Both the position numbers and the translations under genes were made by a program. From NCBI RefSeq assembly GCF_000214665.1, contig NC_015572.1, forward strand, positions 744,001 to 808,000: a stretch of DNA of 64,000 nt. Direction: 5' to 3'. Under the pieces are notes generated by a model, which saw nothing but the letters and a program-made list of their open reading frames with translations, had not been told where the DNA came from and made no database searches. Every line of letters starts with the position of its first letter. Positions within the stretch are counted from its first letter, which is position 1. Of the stretch, positions 1 to 9,482 are shown in pieces. The stretch comes from Methylomonas methanica MC09. GTDB lineage: Bacteria > Pseudomonadota > Gammaproteobacteria > Methylococcales > Methylomonadaceae.

Positions 1-102
1 TCTTAGGTATAGGTGAGTGCATGTTGCAAGGTATGTAAACCTTTATGCTGCATACTTTGCTAATTTATTAATACATTTGATTTCGGGGTAGGGGGTTTCC
101 CG

Positions 103-350
103 TTATGCCGCGCCGAGCACCGGAGGGTTTGGGCGGATTTGCCCGGCAGGGGCGATGCAGGGATGCATCGCGTTTTCCGCAGGGGCTGGGAAGCCCCTTC
201 GGGAAACCCCGTTCAAACCCGAGGAGCGCAGGATCAACGCGGCATCCGGGTGTCGTTTCTTTTGGTTTCTTATCTTTGGACAAGCAAAGAAAAGAAACCC
301 GCCCGCCGGTGCGGGAACCGGCATCAAAATCATCTGTCGCGATAGACAAC
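103..350. repeat. dispersed repeat, copy A
   Basis: No convincing gene lies in positions 1-352. Most of it is a repeat that recurs at 1002-1260. Both copies open with nearly the same 30 bases (GCGCCGAGCACCGGAGGGTT is the core), share CCCCGTTCAAA, GCGGCATCCGGGTGTC and GGACAAGCA blocks, and close with GTGCGGGAACCGGCAT followed by a CGCGATAG block. Copy A holds an extra 40 bases or so in its first half. Short open frames inside it are low-complexity and differ between copies, so I do not read them as genes. The family's identity is unknown to me; it behaves like a non-autonomous dispersed element. Confidence 0.75.
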
Positions 351-352
351 AA

Positions 353-664
353 TCAATCCAACGCCGCCAGTGCCGCCTCCGGCGCTTTGTCCAGTATTTT
401 AAGTAAGGCTTTGGCCGCACCGGTGGGCGAGCGTTTGCCTTGTTCCCAATTGCGAATGGTTTCCAGCGATACATCGATGCGTCGTGAAAATTCCGCTTGG
501 CTTAAACCCAAGCGTTTGCGCACTCTGCGGGCAAATCGAGCGGAATCCAGCATGGCGTTGGTCTCATCCTGGGAAATCTCGGCTTCCGTTGTTGCATCGA
601 CACGGGCTGTGTCGATGCGTCCAGCTTCCGAATCGGATTCAATGGTCAAGCGTACTGTTTTCAT
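353..664 (-). CDS. XRE-family HTH antitoxin of a BrnT-type module
   Basis: A 103-residue protein. Residues about 44-93 form a classic XRE/HTH_3 helix-turn-helix (GLSQAEFSRRIDVSLETIRN), preceded by an acidic 40-residue N-terminus. It starts at ATG 664, inside the last 26 bases of the upstream toxin gene, so the two are translationally coupled. Known BrnT toxins usually pair with BrnA, but XRE-type partners also occur. By inference this protein neutralises the toxin and represses the shared promoter through its HTH. It is not itself a BrnA-family protein. An alternative is a HigA-like regulator, but the toxin next door is clearly BrnT-like. Confidence 0.82.
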   Translation of the reverse strand: MKTVRLTIESDSEAGRIDTARVDATTEAEISQDETNAMLDSARFARRVRKRLGLSQAEFSRRIDVSLETIRNWEQGKRSPTGAAKALLKILDKAPEAALAALD

Positions 665-920
665 AGCGGTTGATCTCTCGTTGATTGGCTTTGCGGGCTG
701 AGATGATACGAATGGCGTCGTGGCGGGGCGTGTAAACCCCGACGAACAGGCGTTGTTGAATCATGCCCATTAATTGATAGCGGTCTTCGCCGTAACAGCG
801 CCGATTATCGGCCTGCACCAGTCGGTTTGGATCGAAAAATGTCCTTGCGGCATAGGCAAAATCGAATCCGCGTTGGCGGAAATAAGTTTCGCTTTTGCTG
901 TCGTCCCATTCGAAATGCAT
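639..920 (-). CDS. brnT: BrnT-family toxin (RelE-fold ribonuclease)
   Basis: A 93-residue protein with the BrnT layout: an N-terminal FEWDDSKSETYFRQRGFDF block (family pattern FxWDxxKAxxNxxKHGxxF), a central ExRYQLMG segment, and a C-terminal RIISARKANQREINRY block. Family members are RelE-fold endoribonucleases that inhibit translation and are held by a downstream-encoded antitoxin. The gene precedes and overlaps the XRE antitoxin gene by 26 bases. A promoter-like pair (TTGCTG, 17 bases, TACACT, read on the minus strand) lies so close to the ATG that the transcript may be almost leaderless. The reading frame looks intact. Confidence 0.88.
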   Translation of the reverse strand: MHFEWDDSKSETYFRQRGFDFAYAARTFFDPNRLVQADNRRCYGEDRYQLMGMIQQRLFVGVYTPRHDAIRIISARKANQREINRYENSTLDH

Positions 921-926
921 GGGTCA

Positions 927-955
927 AGTGTAGTTCAATGGCCTAGTTACAGCAA
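927..955 (-). promoter_or_regulatory. candidate sigma-70 promoter of the BrnT/XRE module
   Basis: On the minus strand, TTGCTG (955-950) is followed after 17 bases by TACACT (932-927). A start site about 7 bases downstream would fall at or next to the brnT ATG (920). This is a pattern match only. Confidence 0.4.
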
Positions 956-1001
956 GCTTGCTATGCGTTGCGCGGGAGCGAAACGAAGCGATGCACTCCT
1001 G

Positions 1002-1260
1002 TTATGCTGCGCCGAGCACCGGAGGGTTTGGATGGATTAGCCCATCGGAAAACCCCGTTCAAAGCCTTCGGGGCGCAGGATAAAAGCGGCATCCGGGTGT
1101 CTTTTCTTTTCTTTGGACAAGCACAAATTCGCCTGGAGCGAATTTGAACAGCCAATGGCTTGCCCGCTAGGGCGAAAACCAAAGATGGTTTTCGTAGCGA
1201 AAGAGAAACCCGCCCGTCGGTGCGGGAACCGGCATTAAGTCATTGCCGCGATAGCGACAC
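1002..1260. repeat. dispersed repeat, copy B
   Basis: This is a second copy of the repeat at 103-350, in the same orientation, and it fills most of the gene-free gap 921-1322. The opening block differs by about one base in 30. The GGCATCCGGGTGTC, GGACAAGCA and GTGCGGGAACCGGCAT blocks are kept. Relative to copy A it has lost part of the first half and gained roughly 80 bases between the GGACAAGCA and AGAAACCCGCCCG blocks. No gene is visible in it. Confidence 0.75.
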
Positions 1261-1271
1261 ACAATATATTT

Positions 1272-1313
1272 TGTATAAACAAAAGCTTGCTCTGGCTGGT
1301 TTTTGTTTATACA
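1272..1313. promoter_or_regulatory. perfect 13-bp inverted repeat, candidate BrnA operator
   Basis: TGTATAAACAAAA (1272-1284) and its exact complement TTTTGTTTATACA (1301-1313) flank a 16-base spacer and end 9 bases before the brnT-like ATG (1323). BrnA antitoxins autoregulate by binding inverted repeats in their own promoter. The position, and the -10-like TATACA inside the right arm, suggest an operator overlapping the promoter. The arms are seen directly; the role is inferred. Confidence 0.65.
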
Positions 1314-1322
1314 TTAACAGTC

Positions 1323-1601
1323 ATGATCATCGACTTCGACCCTGCTAAAAATGCCAGGAACATTCGCGAACGCGGCTTGGGCTTTGAGCGGGCCGCTGAT
1401 TTCGATTGGGTTGGCGCCATTGCTATGGAAGATGTCCGAAAAGATTATCCCGAGCGGCGCTTTGTTGCGGTCGGTTAGCTGGATGAACGGCTGCATATCC
1501 TATGCTTCACCCCGATAACCGGCGGAATTCGCGTCATTAGTTTCCGAAAAGCCAACCAGAGAGAGGCGCGCAAATATGACAAAGCCATTACCATTGACTG
1601 A
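1323..1601 (+). pseudogene. brnT: BrnT-family toxin interrupted by an in-frame TAG
   Basis: Read from ATG 1323, the frame gives a BrnT-like start (IDFDPAKNARNIRERGLGFE) that runs to a TAG at about residue 52. The same frame then continues with the family's C-terminal block (GGIRVISFRKANQREARKYD) to a TGA at 1599-1601. Removing the stop restores a full-length toxin of about 92 residues, so this is a single nonsense change (for example CAG to TAG), not a fragment. The stop removes the conserved C-terminal half and should inactivate the toxin unless amber suppression occurs. The downstream antitoxin gene is intact, as expected for a decaying module. Confidence 0.85.
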
Positions 1602-1872
1602 TGCGGACGGCGAAGTCCGCGAACTGACTGAAAATGATTTTAATCAGATGCGCTCCGCCGGCGAGGTACTTACTGAGCTATTCGGCACGGAACAGGCGGC
1701 GGAAATGCTTAAGTCCAAAGGCGGAAGACCCCGTAAGGAATCGCCGAAAGTTTTTACCGGGATACGGCTGGATGCCGATGTTTTGGACGCTTTTCGATCT
1801 ACCGGTAAGGGCTGGCAAACCCGTATGAATGACGCGTTGAAGGAGTGGCTGAATGATCATTCGCGGGCTTGA
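1576..1872 (+). CDS. brnA: BrnA-family antitoxin
   Basis: A 98-residue protein. The C-terminal block around residues 64-92 (RLDADVLDAFRSTGKGWQTR, then MNDALKEWL) is the ribbon-helix-helix signature of BrnA antitoxins. The basic KGGRPRKESPK stretch precedes it. Its ATG lies in the last 26 bases of the broken toxin frame, the same overlap as in the other module of this window. BrnA dimers wrap the toxin and repress the operon; the 13-bp inverted repeat upstream of the toxin is the likely target. The frame is intact although its toxin is not. Confidence 0.85.
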   Translation: MTKPLPLTDADGEVRELTENDFNQMRSAGEVLTELFGTEQAAEMLKSKGGRPRKESPKVFTGIRLDADVLDAFRSTGKGWQTRMNDALKEWLNDHSRA

Positions 1873-1995
1873 TCTAACAAACGCCTTTTTGTATTGGCGC
1901 AGGGAATTGGCGGCACTCGGGCCGCCTTTCATTTGGATGCTCTTCTTTCGACTGCATGGATGCAGGAGGTAGAGCAACGCATGGAGCAGTTGCCG

Positions 1996-2070
1996 AGGAC
2001 AAGCAAAGAAAAGTATCGCGGCTGTCGGTCCGCGAACCGACTTCTAATTAACCGTCGCGACAGCGACGCA
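1996..2070. repeat. dispersed repeat, terminal fragment C
   Basis: A short fragment resembling the end of repeats A and B: GAGGACAAGCAAAGAAAAG, a diverged CGGTCCGCGAACCGAC block, then CGTCGCGACAGCGAC. It lies in the gene-free stretch 1873-2186, which otherwise holds only palindromic repeats and no supportable gene. Confidence 0.5.
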
Positions 2071-2110
2071 ATGTTGAAAGCTTTGTTACCGCTGGCGCGG
2101 TTAGACTGCA

Positions 2111-2178
2111 TTCCCACGCAGCGCGTGGGAACGAGAACAAAACTCCCCTCACCCTAACCCTCTCCCGGCGGGAGAGGG
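2111..2178. repeat. two palindromic dispersed repeats after hisD
   Basis: TTCCCACGC-agc-GCGTGGGAA (2111-2131) and CCCTCTCCC-ggc-GGGAGAGGG (2158-2178) are perfect 9-bp stems. The second follows CCCTCACCCTAA. Both look like widespread intergenic palindromes of proteobacteria. Placed just past the hisD stop, they may end its minus-strand transcript, though neither has a clear U tract. Confidence 0.6.
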
Positions 2179-2186
2179 AATAGTTC

Positions 2187-3488
2187 TTAAATCCGATATT
2201 CCGCCGACCGCGCGTGAGCAGTCAAACTCTCCCCCCGCGCCAACACCGAAGCAATCTTACCCAGTTCGGAAGCGCCGGCAGCCGAACAATTAATCAAACT
2301 GCTGCGTTTTTGGAAGTCGTAGACACCCAGAGGCGAGGAATAACGGGCGGTGCTGGAGGTAGGTAGCACGTGGTTGGGACCGGCGCAGTAGTCGCCTAAG
2401 GCTTCTGCCGTGTAACGGCCCATGAAGATCGCGCCGGCGTTGCGGATTTGCGCGGCCAGGGCTTCCGGATCGGCGACCGACAGTTCCAAGTGTTCCGGGG
2501 CGATGCGGTTAGCCACTTCGGCGGCGTCCGCTAAACTGGCGACCTTGATAAACGCGCCGCGTCCGGTCATTGAGGCGCGAATGATCTCGGCCCGTTCCAT
2601 CTCCGGCAGCAGTTTGTTGATGCTGGCTTCCACCTGATCCAGAAATTCGCTGTTGTCGCTAATCAGGATGGATTGCGCGTTTTCGTCGTGTTCGGCTTGC
2701 GAGAATAAGTCCATGGCGATCCAGTCGGGGTGGGTCTGGCCGTCGCAGATGATCAGGATTTCCGACGGGCCGGCTATCATGTCGATGCCGACCTGGCCGA
2801 ACACCAGTTTCTTTGCGGTAGCGACGTAGATGTTGCCGGGGCCGACGATTTTGTCCACGGCCGGTACGGTTTCGGTGCCGTAGGCCAACGCCGCCACGGC
2901 TTGCGCGCCGCCTATGGTGAACACCCTATCCACGCCGGCGATGTAAGCAGCCGCCAGTACCATGGCGTTGGTTTCGCCGCCGGGCGTAGGTACCACCATA
3001 ATCAATTCGCCGACCCCGGCTACTTTGGCCGGAATGGCGTTCATCAATACCGACGACGGATAAGCGGCTTTGCCGCCCGGTACGTACAGGCCGGCCTTGT
3101 CCAAAGGCGTGACTTTTTGGCCCAATACAGTGCCGTCGGCTTCGGTGAACTGCCAGGATTGCAATTTCTGCTGTTCGGCGTAAGCGCGGACCCGTTCGGC
3201 GGCGGTTTGCAGGGCTTGGGCCTGATCGTCCGGCAGGCTATCCCAAGCGTGCTTCAAGGCGGCTTTGTCCAGTTCCAGTTCGCCGGCGGTTGTGAAATTG
3301 GTGCGGTCGAAACGGTTGGTGTAGTCGATCAACGCTTGGTCACCGCTTTTGCGAACATTGGCGATAATCTCCAGAACCCTTTGGTGAATGTCCAAATCAT
3401 CGCTGGCGTCCCACGCTAACCTTTGCTGCAGGTCGCGGGCAAAATCGGGATTGGTACTGTCGAGGCGGAGCATGTTGATCGCAGTCAT
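2187..3488 (-). CDS. hisD: histidinol dehydrogenase
   Basis: A 433-residue protein of normal family length. HisD is a zinc enzyme that oxidises L-histidinol to L-histidine in two NAD+-dependent steps, the last two reactions of histidine synthesis. Recognisable blocks are [38 protein letters not shown], the AGPSEIL loop, [14 protein letters not shown], and APEHLEL with zinc and catalytic histidines. It lies 5 bases after hisG on the minus strand, the last gene of the mla-murA-hisGD run. Only hisG and hisD of the pathway are present here. Confidence 0.97.
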   Translation of the reverse strand: MTAINMLRLDSTNPDFARDLQQRLAWDASDDLDIHQRVLEIIANVRKSGDQALIDYTNRFDRTNFTTAGELELDKAALKHAWDSLPDDQAQALQTAAERVRAYAEQQKLQSWQFTEADGTVLGQKVTPLDKAGLYVPGGKAAYPSSVLMNAIPAKVAGVGELIMVVPTPGGETNAMVLAAAYIAGVDRVFTIGGAQAVAALAYGTETVPAVDKIVGPGNIYVATAKKLVFGQVGIDMIAGPSEILIICDGQTHPDWIAMDLFSQAEHDENAQSILISDNSEFLDQVEASINKLLPEMERAEIIRASMTGRGAFIKVASLADAAEVANRIAPEHLELSVADPEALAAQIRNAGAIFMGRYTAEALGDYCAGPNHVLPTSSTARYSSPLGVYDFQKRSSLINCSAAGASELGKIASVLARGESLTAHARSAEYRI

Positions 3489-3493
3489 AGTGT

Positions 3494-4120
3494 TTACCGT
3501 TGCGCCAAAGTGTTTTCAAACTGGTCGATTAAGGCCTGAATGGCTTGATGCTTCATTTTCATGGCGGCTTTGTTGACCACCAGGCGGGAGGTAATGTTAG
3601 CTATCAGCTCGCGCGGCTCCAGGCCGTTGGCTTTTAAGGTATTACCGGTATCCACCAAGTCGACGATACAGTCGGCCAAACCCACCAAGGGCGCCAGTTC
3701 CATTGAACCGTACAGTTTGATGATTTCGGCTTGTATGCCTAAGTCGGCGTAATAGCGCTGGGCGGTTTTGACGTATTTGGTGGCAACACGCAGACGGCCT
3801 TTGACTTCCGGCGCGTTCACCGGGCCGGCAGTCATCAGCCGGCAGCCGGCTATGCCCAAGTCCAGCGGTTCGTAAAGGCTTTCGGCGCCATGCTCCAGCA
3901 GTACGTCCTTGCCGGCGATGCCTAAGTCGGCCGCGCCGTATTCGACGAAGGTCGGGACGTCGGTGGCGCGGATGATCACCAGTTGCACGTCCGGGCGGGT
4001 GGTTTGCAAAATCAGTTTGCGGCTTTTGTCCGGGTCGTCGGTCGGGGTGATACCGGCTTGCTGCAAAAACGGCAGGGCTTCTTCGTAGATGCGGCCCTTG
4101 GATACGGCTATGGTTAACAT
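3494..4120 (-). CDS. hisG: ATP phosphoribosyltransferase, short form
   Basis: A 208-residue protein catalysing the first, feedback-inhibited step of histidine synthesis, condensation of ATP with PRPP. The start [19 protein letters not shown], the [14 protein letters not shown] block and the [14 protein letters not shown] phosphate-binding loop are typical. It lacks the C-terminal regulatory domain of the long form (about 295 residues). Short HisG enzymes need the tRNA-synthetase-like partner HisZ, which must be encoded outside this window. It sits 15 bases after murA and 5 before hisD. Confidence 0.97.
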   Translation of the reverse strand: MLTIAVSKGRIYEEALPFLQQAGITPTDDPDKSRKLILQTTRPDVQLVIIRATDVPTFVEYGAADLGIAGKDVLLEHGAESLYEPLDLGIAGCRLMTAGPVNAPEVKGRLRVATKYVKTAQRYYADLGIQAEIIKLYGSMELAPLVGLADCIVDLVDTGNTLKANGLEPRELIANITSRLVVNKAAMKMKHQAIQALIDQFENTLAQR

Positions 4121-4135
4121 GATTTAAGTCGAGTG

Positions 4136-5740
<1,605 letters not shown>

Positions 5741-5741
<1 letters not shown>

Positions 5742-6205
5742 TATTTGCCTTCCGCCTTGTTCATCATAAACTTGCCTATCATTTCTTCCAGGACGATGGC
5801 CGAGCTGGTGATGTCGATACTGCTTTTGTTTTTTAAATAGTCGTCGGATGCGCCGGGGTCCAGGCTGATGTACTGCTCGCCCAACAGACCGGCAGTATAG
5901 ATGCTGGCGCTGGAGTCGTCCGGCAGGTTGTTGTATTGCGCGTCGATTTGCATTTCCACGACGGCTTCGTGAGATTCTTTATCCAGCGTAATCGACGAGA
6001 CGCGGCCGACCTTGACGCCGGCGACCGATACCGGCGATTTGACTTTCAGTCCGCCGGAGTTCTGAAAACGGGCGCTGACGGTAAAGCTGTCGCCGTTGCT
6101 GTAGGAGCCGAGGTTGCTGATCTGCAAGGCCATATAGAACAGGGCAGCGATGCCGATGGCGACGAAAAGTCCGACCAGGGTGTCCTGCGTTTTTGAGTGC
6201 TGCAT
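5741..6205 (-). CDS. mlaD: MlaD-type MCE-domain protein of the phospholipid transporter
   Basis: A 154-residue protein with one N-terminal membrane helix (residues about 10-27) and one periplasmic MCE domain (FTVSARFQNSGGLKVKSPVS, then VAGVKVGRVSSI). MlaD forms a hexameric ring that passes lipids between MlaFE and the soluble carrier MlaC. I prefer ATG 6205 over an in-frame TTG 15 bases upstream because GGAG sits 8 bases before it. It begins one base after the mlaE stop. No mlaC follows it here. Confidence 0.94.
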
Positions 6206-6206
6206 G

Positions 6207-6989
6207 TCAAATGTCTCCAAACATCAGAGCGGTTAAAATGAAATCGAGTCCCAGAATCGAAAAGGCGGAATTGACGACGGTGCGGGTGGTGGCGCGGCTG
6301 ACGCCTTCGGAGGTAGGTACGCAGTCGTAGCCTTCGAACAAGGCGATCCAGGACACCACGAAACCGAATACCACGCTTTTGATGACGCCGTTGACGATGT
6401 CTTCGTTAAAGTCTATGCCGTTTTGCATTTGCGCCCAGAACGCACCGTCGTCAACGCCCAGCATGCCGACGCCGACCAAGTGGCCGCCCATGACGCCAAT
6501 CGCGCTGAAAATGGCCGCCAGCAATGGCATGGAAATCAGGCCGGCGATAAAACGCGGGGTGATGATGCGGTTGATGGGGTCGACCGCCATCATCTCCATG
6601 CCGGACAATTGTTCGGTGGCTTTCATTAAACCGATTTCCGCCGTCAAGGCCGAGCCGGCCCGGCCGGCAAACAGCAGAGCCGATACCACCGGGCCCAACT
6701 CCCGCACCAGCGAAGCTGCTACCATCAAACCCAGGGATTCATCGGCGCCAAAATCGGACAGAATGTAGTAGCCCTGTAAGCCCAGTACCATGCCGACGAA
6801 CAGGCCGGAAATGGCAATGATTAAAAACGACAGTACGCCGACCGAGTACATCTGCTTGATCAGTAGATTGGGGCGCGGCAATACCTCGCGTATGCCCGCC
6901 AGGGTATGGATCAGGAAAAAGGTCCCGCGGCCCAGTTTGGCAAAGCTGCTGCGGGTGGTTTTCCCCAACTGTTCTAATAATTCAAGCAT
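6207..6989 (-). CDS. mlaE: MlaE-family permease of the phospholipid transporter
   Basis: A 260-residue inner-membrane protein of normal length with five or six hydrophobic segments. It carries the family blocks [40 protein letters not shown] and [15 protein letters not shown]. It is the membrane core of the Mla ABC system, which keeps the outer leaflet of the outer membrane asymmetric. It lies 12 bases after mlaF and directly before mlaD. Confidence 0.96.
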   Translation of the reverse strand: MLELLEQLGKTTRSSFAKLGRGTFFLIHTLAGIREVLPRPNLLIKQMYSVGVLSFLIIAISGLFVGMVLGLQGYYILSDFGADESLGLMVAASLVRELGPVVSALLFAGRAGSALTAEIGLMKATEQLSGMEMMAVDPINRIITPRFIAGLISMPLLAAIFSAIGVMGGHLVGVGMLGVDDGAFWAQMQNGIDFNEDIVNGVIKSVVFGFVVSWIALFEGYDCVPTSEGVSRATTRTVVNSAFSILGLDFILTALMFGDI

Positions 6990-7001
6990 AACGGATCCGG
7001 G

Positions 7002-7820
7002 TTATTTGGCGGCCAGTAAATCGTCGAGGTAATCTTTGGCCGGGTAATGAAAATGTACCGGACCATCGGCCTCACCGTTCATAAATTGCTTTACCCAAGC
7101 CGAATCCGAATCCGCCAGCTGTTGCGGGGTGCCTTGTCCGACGATTTTGCCTTCCGACAGCACGTAGATATAGTCGGCAATGGCGGCCGTTTCATGGACA
7201 TCGTGGGAGACGATGATGCTGGTTAGGCCCAGAGTATTGTTCAACGATTTTATCAGATGCACCAGGGCGCCCATGGAAATCGGATCCTGGCCGGTAAACG
7301 GTTCGTCGTACATGATCATGAGCGGATCCAGAGCGATAGCCCGGGCCAGAGCTACCCGCCGGGCCATGCCGCCGGATAATTCGCTGGGCATTAAATCGCG
7401 GGCGCCGCGCAAACCGACGGCCTGTAATTTCATCAGCACCAGGGAGCGGATCATGGATTCCGGCAAATGGGTGTGTTCACGCAAGGGAAACGCCACATTA
7501 TCGTAGACGGTCATGTCCGTCAGCAGCGCGCCGCTTTGAAACAGCATGCCCATGCGTTTGCGCAGGTTATACAAATCCTTGGTTTTAAGCTTGTGCACAT
7601 TTTGGCCGTCCACGTGAATCTGACCGGCATGCGGAGAGAGTTGTCCGCCGATCAGCTTCAGCAAAGTGGTTTTGCCGGTGCCGCTGGGGCCCATGATGGC
7701 GGTGATTTTGCCGCGCGGTATGGACAGGCTGATATCGTCAAAAATTTTTCTCGTCCCGCGGGAAAAGCTGAGATTTTTGACGCTTACGATATGATTTGTT
7801 GAGCTTGCGCTTATAGGCAT
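7002..7820 (-). CDS. mlaF: MlaF ATPase of the phospholipid transporter
   Basis: A 272-residue ABC ATPase from ATG 7820; an in-frame TTG at 7835 would add five residues. It has Walker A (GPSGTGKTT), the Q-loop (GMLFQSGALLTDM), the signature (ELSGGMARRVALARAIALDP), Walker B (LMIMYDEPF) and the switch histidine (SIIVSHDVHE). It powers MlaFEDB in the cytoplasm. It heads the minus-strand operon and is divergent from kdsD across a gap of about 137 bases that must hold both promoters. Confidence 0.96.
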   Translation of the reverse strand: MPISASSTNHIVSVKNLSFSRGTRKIFDDISLSIPRGKITAIMGPSGTGKTTLLKLIGGQLSPHAGQIHVDGQNVHKLKTKDLYNLRKRMGMLFQSGALLTDMTVYDNVAFPLREHTHLPESMIRSLVLMKLQAVGLRGARDLMPSELSGGMARRVALARAIALDPLMIMYDEPFTGQDPISMGALVHLIKSLNNTLGLTSIIVSHDVHETAAIADYIYVLSEGKIVGQGTPQQLADSDSAWVKQFMNGEADGPVHFHYPAKDYLDDLLAAK

Positions 7821-7957
7821 TTGCCGAGATTTCAAGATTTTTGGGATTTAAGTAAGCTATTTTGTATGAGGCATTGAGAATAAGTCAATGACTCAGGATG
7901 AAAAGCTCGGCAATAACATGCAATAATGGTTCCTTTTTTAACGTTTTCGACGAGGGC

Positions 7958-8938
7958 ATGAGTTTGGTGTGCGATGAGGATCTTCAGGCCCTGGCAATAG
8001 CGGTGATTCAAACCGAAATGAAGGCCGTAGCCAAATTGGCCGACCGCATCGACAGACAGTTTGTTCAGGCCTGCCATTTGCTGTTGGATTGCAAGGGGCG
8101 CGTCGTCGTGACCGGCATGGGTAAATCCGGGCATATAGCCGGAAAAATCGCCGCGACCCTGGCCAGCACCGGCACCCCGGCTTTTTTTGTGCATCCGGGC
8201 GAGGCCAGCCATGGCGACTTGGGGATGATAACCCGCCAGGATGTGGTGTTGGCCTTGTCGAATTCAGGCGAAACCGAAGAAATTTTGACGATTTTGCCTA
8301 TTATTAAGCGCCTGGGTGTGCCGTTGATTGCCATGACCGGTAACGCCGAGTCGGCTTTAGCCAAGTTGGCTTCGGTTCATATCGACGTAGCTGTCGAGCA
8401 GGAAGCTTGTCCGCTGGGTTTGGCGCCAACCTCCAGCACCACGGCCGCGTTGGTGATGGGCGATGCGCTGGCCGTTTCGTTGTTGCAAAGCAAGGGTTTT
8501 ACCCGGGACGATTTCGCCTTGTCTCATCCTGGCGGCAGTTTGGGCAAGCGGCTGTTATTGCAAGTCAGCGATATTATGCACCGCGATGCGGAAGTGCCGA
8601 TGGTGGACGATTCGGTTTTAGTCAGCAAGGCCTTGCTGGAAATGACCGGGAAGAAGATGGGCATGACGGCGGTGGTCGATGAAGGCCGGCGGGTGATGGG
8701 CATCTTTACCGACGGCGATTTGCGGCGCATGTTGGAAAAAAATCTGGATGTACATGCGACTCGGGTCGCTACTGTCATGACTCGCCCCTGTACGGTTATT
8801 GCGAGCGACATATTGGCGGCGGAAGCCATGCAGATTATGGAAGCCAAAAAGATCAACGCCCTGCTGGTGGTCGATGAAAACCGGCATCTGCTGGGGGCTT
8901 TGAATATGCATGATTTGCTGCGCGCCGGCATTGTTTAA
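7958..8938 (+). CDS. kdsD: D-arabinose 5-phosphate isomerase
   Basis: A 326-residue protein from ATG 7958. It has an N-terminal SIS domain (VVVTGMGKSGHIAGKIAATL, ALSNSGETEEI, CPLGLAPTSSTTA) and two C-terminal CBS domains (about residues 210-325). It interconverts ribulose 5-phosphate and arabinose 5-phosphate, the first step to Kdo for LPS. The frame stays open to ATG 7898, but the later start gives the family length (328 in E. coli) and has GAGGG just before it. It is first in the kdsD-kdsC-lptCAB-rpoN cluster, 10 bases before kdsC. Confidence 0.95.
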   Translation: MSLVCDEDLQALAIAVIQTEMKAVAKLADRIDRQFVQACHLLLDCKGRVVVTGMGKSGHIAGKIAATLASTGTPAFFVHPGEASHGDLGMITRQDVVLALSNSGETEEILTILPIIKRLGVPLIAMTGNAESALAKLASVHIDVAVEQEACPLGLAPTSSTTAALVMGDALAVSLLQSKGFTRDDFALSHPGGSLGKRLLLQVSDIMHRDAEVPMVDDSVLVSKALLEMTGKKMGMTAVVDEGRRVMGIFTDGDLRRMLEKNLDVHATRVATVMTRPCTVIASDILAAEAMQIMEAKKINALLVVDENRHLLGALNMHDLLRAGIV

Positions 8939-8948
8939 GCGAGCGCAC

Positions 8949-9482
8949 ATGCAAAATTTATCGCAAACACAGCAGGAAAAAATCAAACGGCTAAAGTTAT
9001 TGATATTGGATGTCGACGGCGTTTTGACCGACGGACGTTTGTTTTTCGATGACAACGGCAAGGAATATAAATGCTTTCATGCCCGGGACGGTCACGGCAT
9101 TAAGTTGTTGCGGCAGTCCGGCGTCGAGGTGGCGGTCATTTCCGGACGCAAATCGAATTCCGTGGCGCTGCGCATGCAAAGCCTGGGCGTCGATTTGGTC
9201 TATCAGGGGCATGAAGACAAGCGCGCGGCCTTTGCCGAAATTCTGCAAAACCTGGATTTGCGTGCCGAGCAAGCGGCTCACGTCGGCGACGATGTGCTGG
9301 ATTTGCCGATTATGCTGCGGGCCGGTTTCGGCTTTGCGGTTGCCGACGCAAATTTTGCCGTCAAACAACGCGCGGATTGGTGCACGCTGACGCCTGGCGG
9401 TTTGGGTGCGGTGCGCGAAGTGTGCGACTTGATCATGCAGGTACAGGGTACTTTCGACCGGATGTTGCAGAACTATTTATGA
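8949..9482 (+). CDS. kdsC: 3-deoxy-D-manno-octulosonate 8-phosphate phosphatase
   Basis: A 177-residue HAD-superfamily phosphatase of the small KdsC type without a cap. The nucleophile motif is LLILDVDGVLTDG, followed by VISGRKSNSVALRM (motif II) and HVGDDVLDLPIM (motif IV). It dephosphorylates Kdo-8-P to Kdo in the cytoplasm. I start at ATG 8949, which lies after the kdsD stop; an upstream ATG (8910) would lie inside kdsD. The stop overlaps the lptC start (ATGA). Confidence 0.96.
   Translation: MQNLSQTQQEKIKRLKLLILDVDGVLTDGRLFFDDNGKEYKCFHARDGHGIKLLRQSGVEVAVISGRKSNSVALRMQSLGVDLVYQGHEDKRAAFAEILQNLDLRAEQAAHVGDDVLDLPIMLRAGFGFAVADANFAVKQRADWCTLTPGGLGAVREVCDLIMQVQGTFDRMLQNYL

Noticed and set aside
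105..701. Open frame of about 200 codons through repeat A
   Set aside because: It runs through a non-coding repeat and across the antisense of the HTH antitoxin gene. The frame is not kept in repeat copy B.
3494..4120. HisG looks truncated
   Set aside because: At 208 residues it is the normal short form that works with HisZ, not a broken long form.
7898..7957. Twenty-residue N-terminal extension of KdsD
   Set aside because: It has no family similarity. The ATG at 7958 gives the usual length, although the upstream ATG cannot be excluded.
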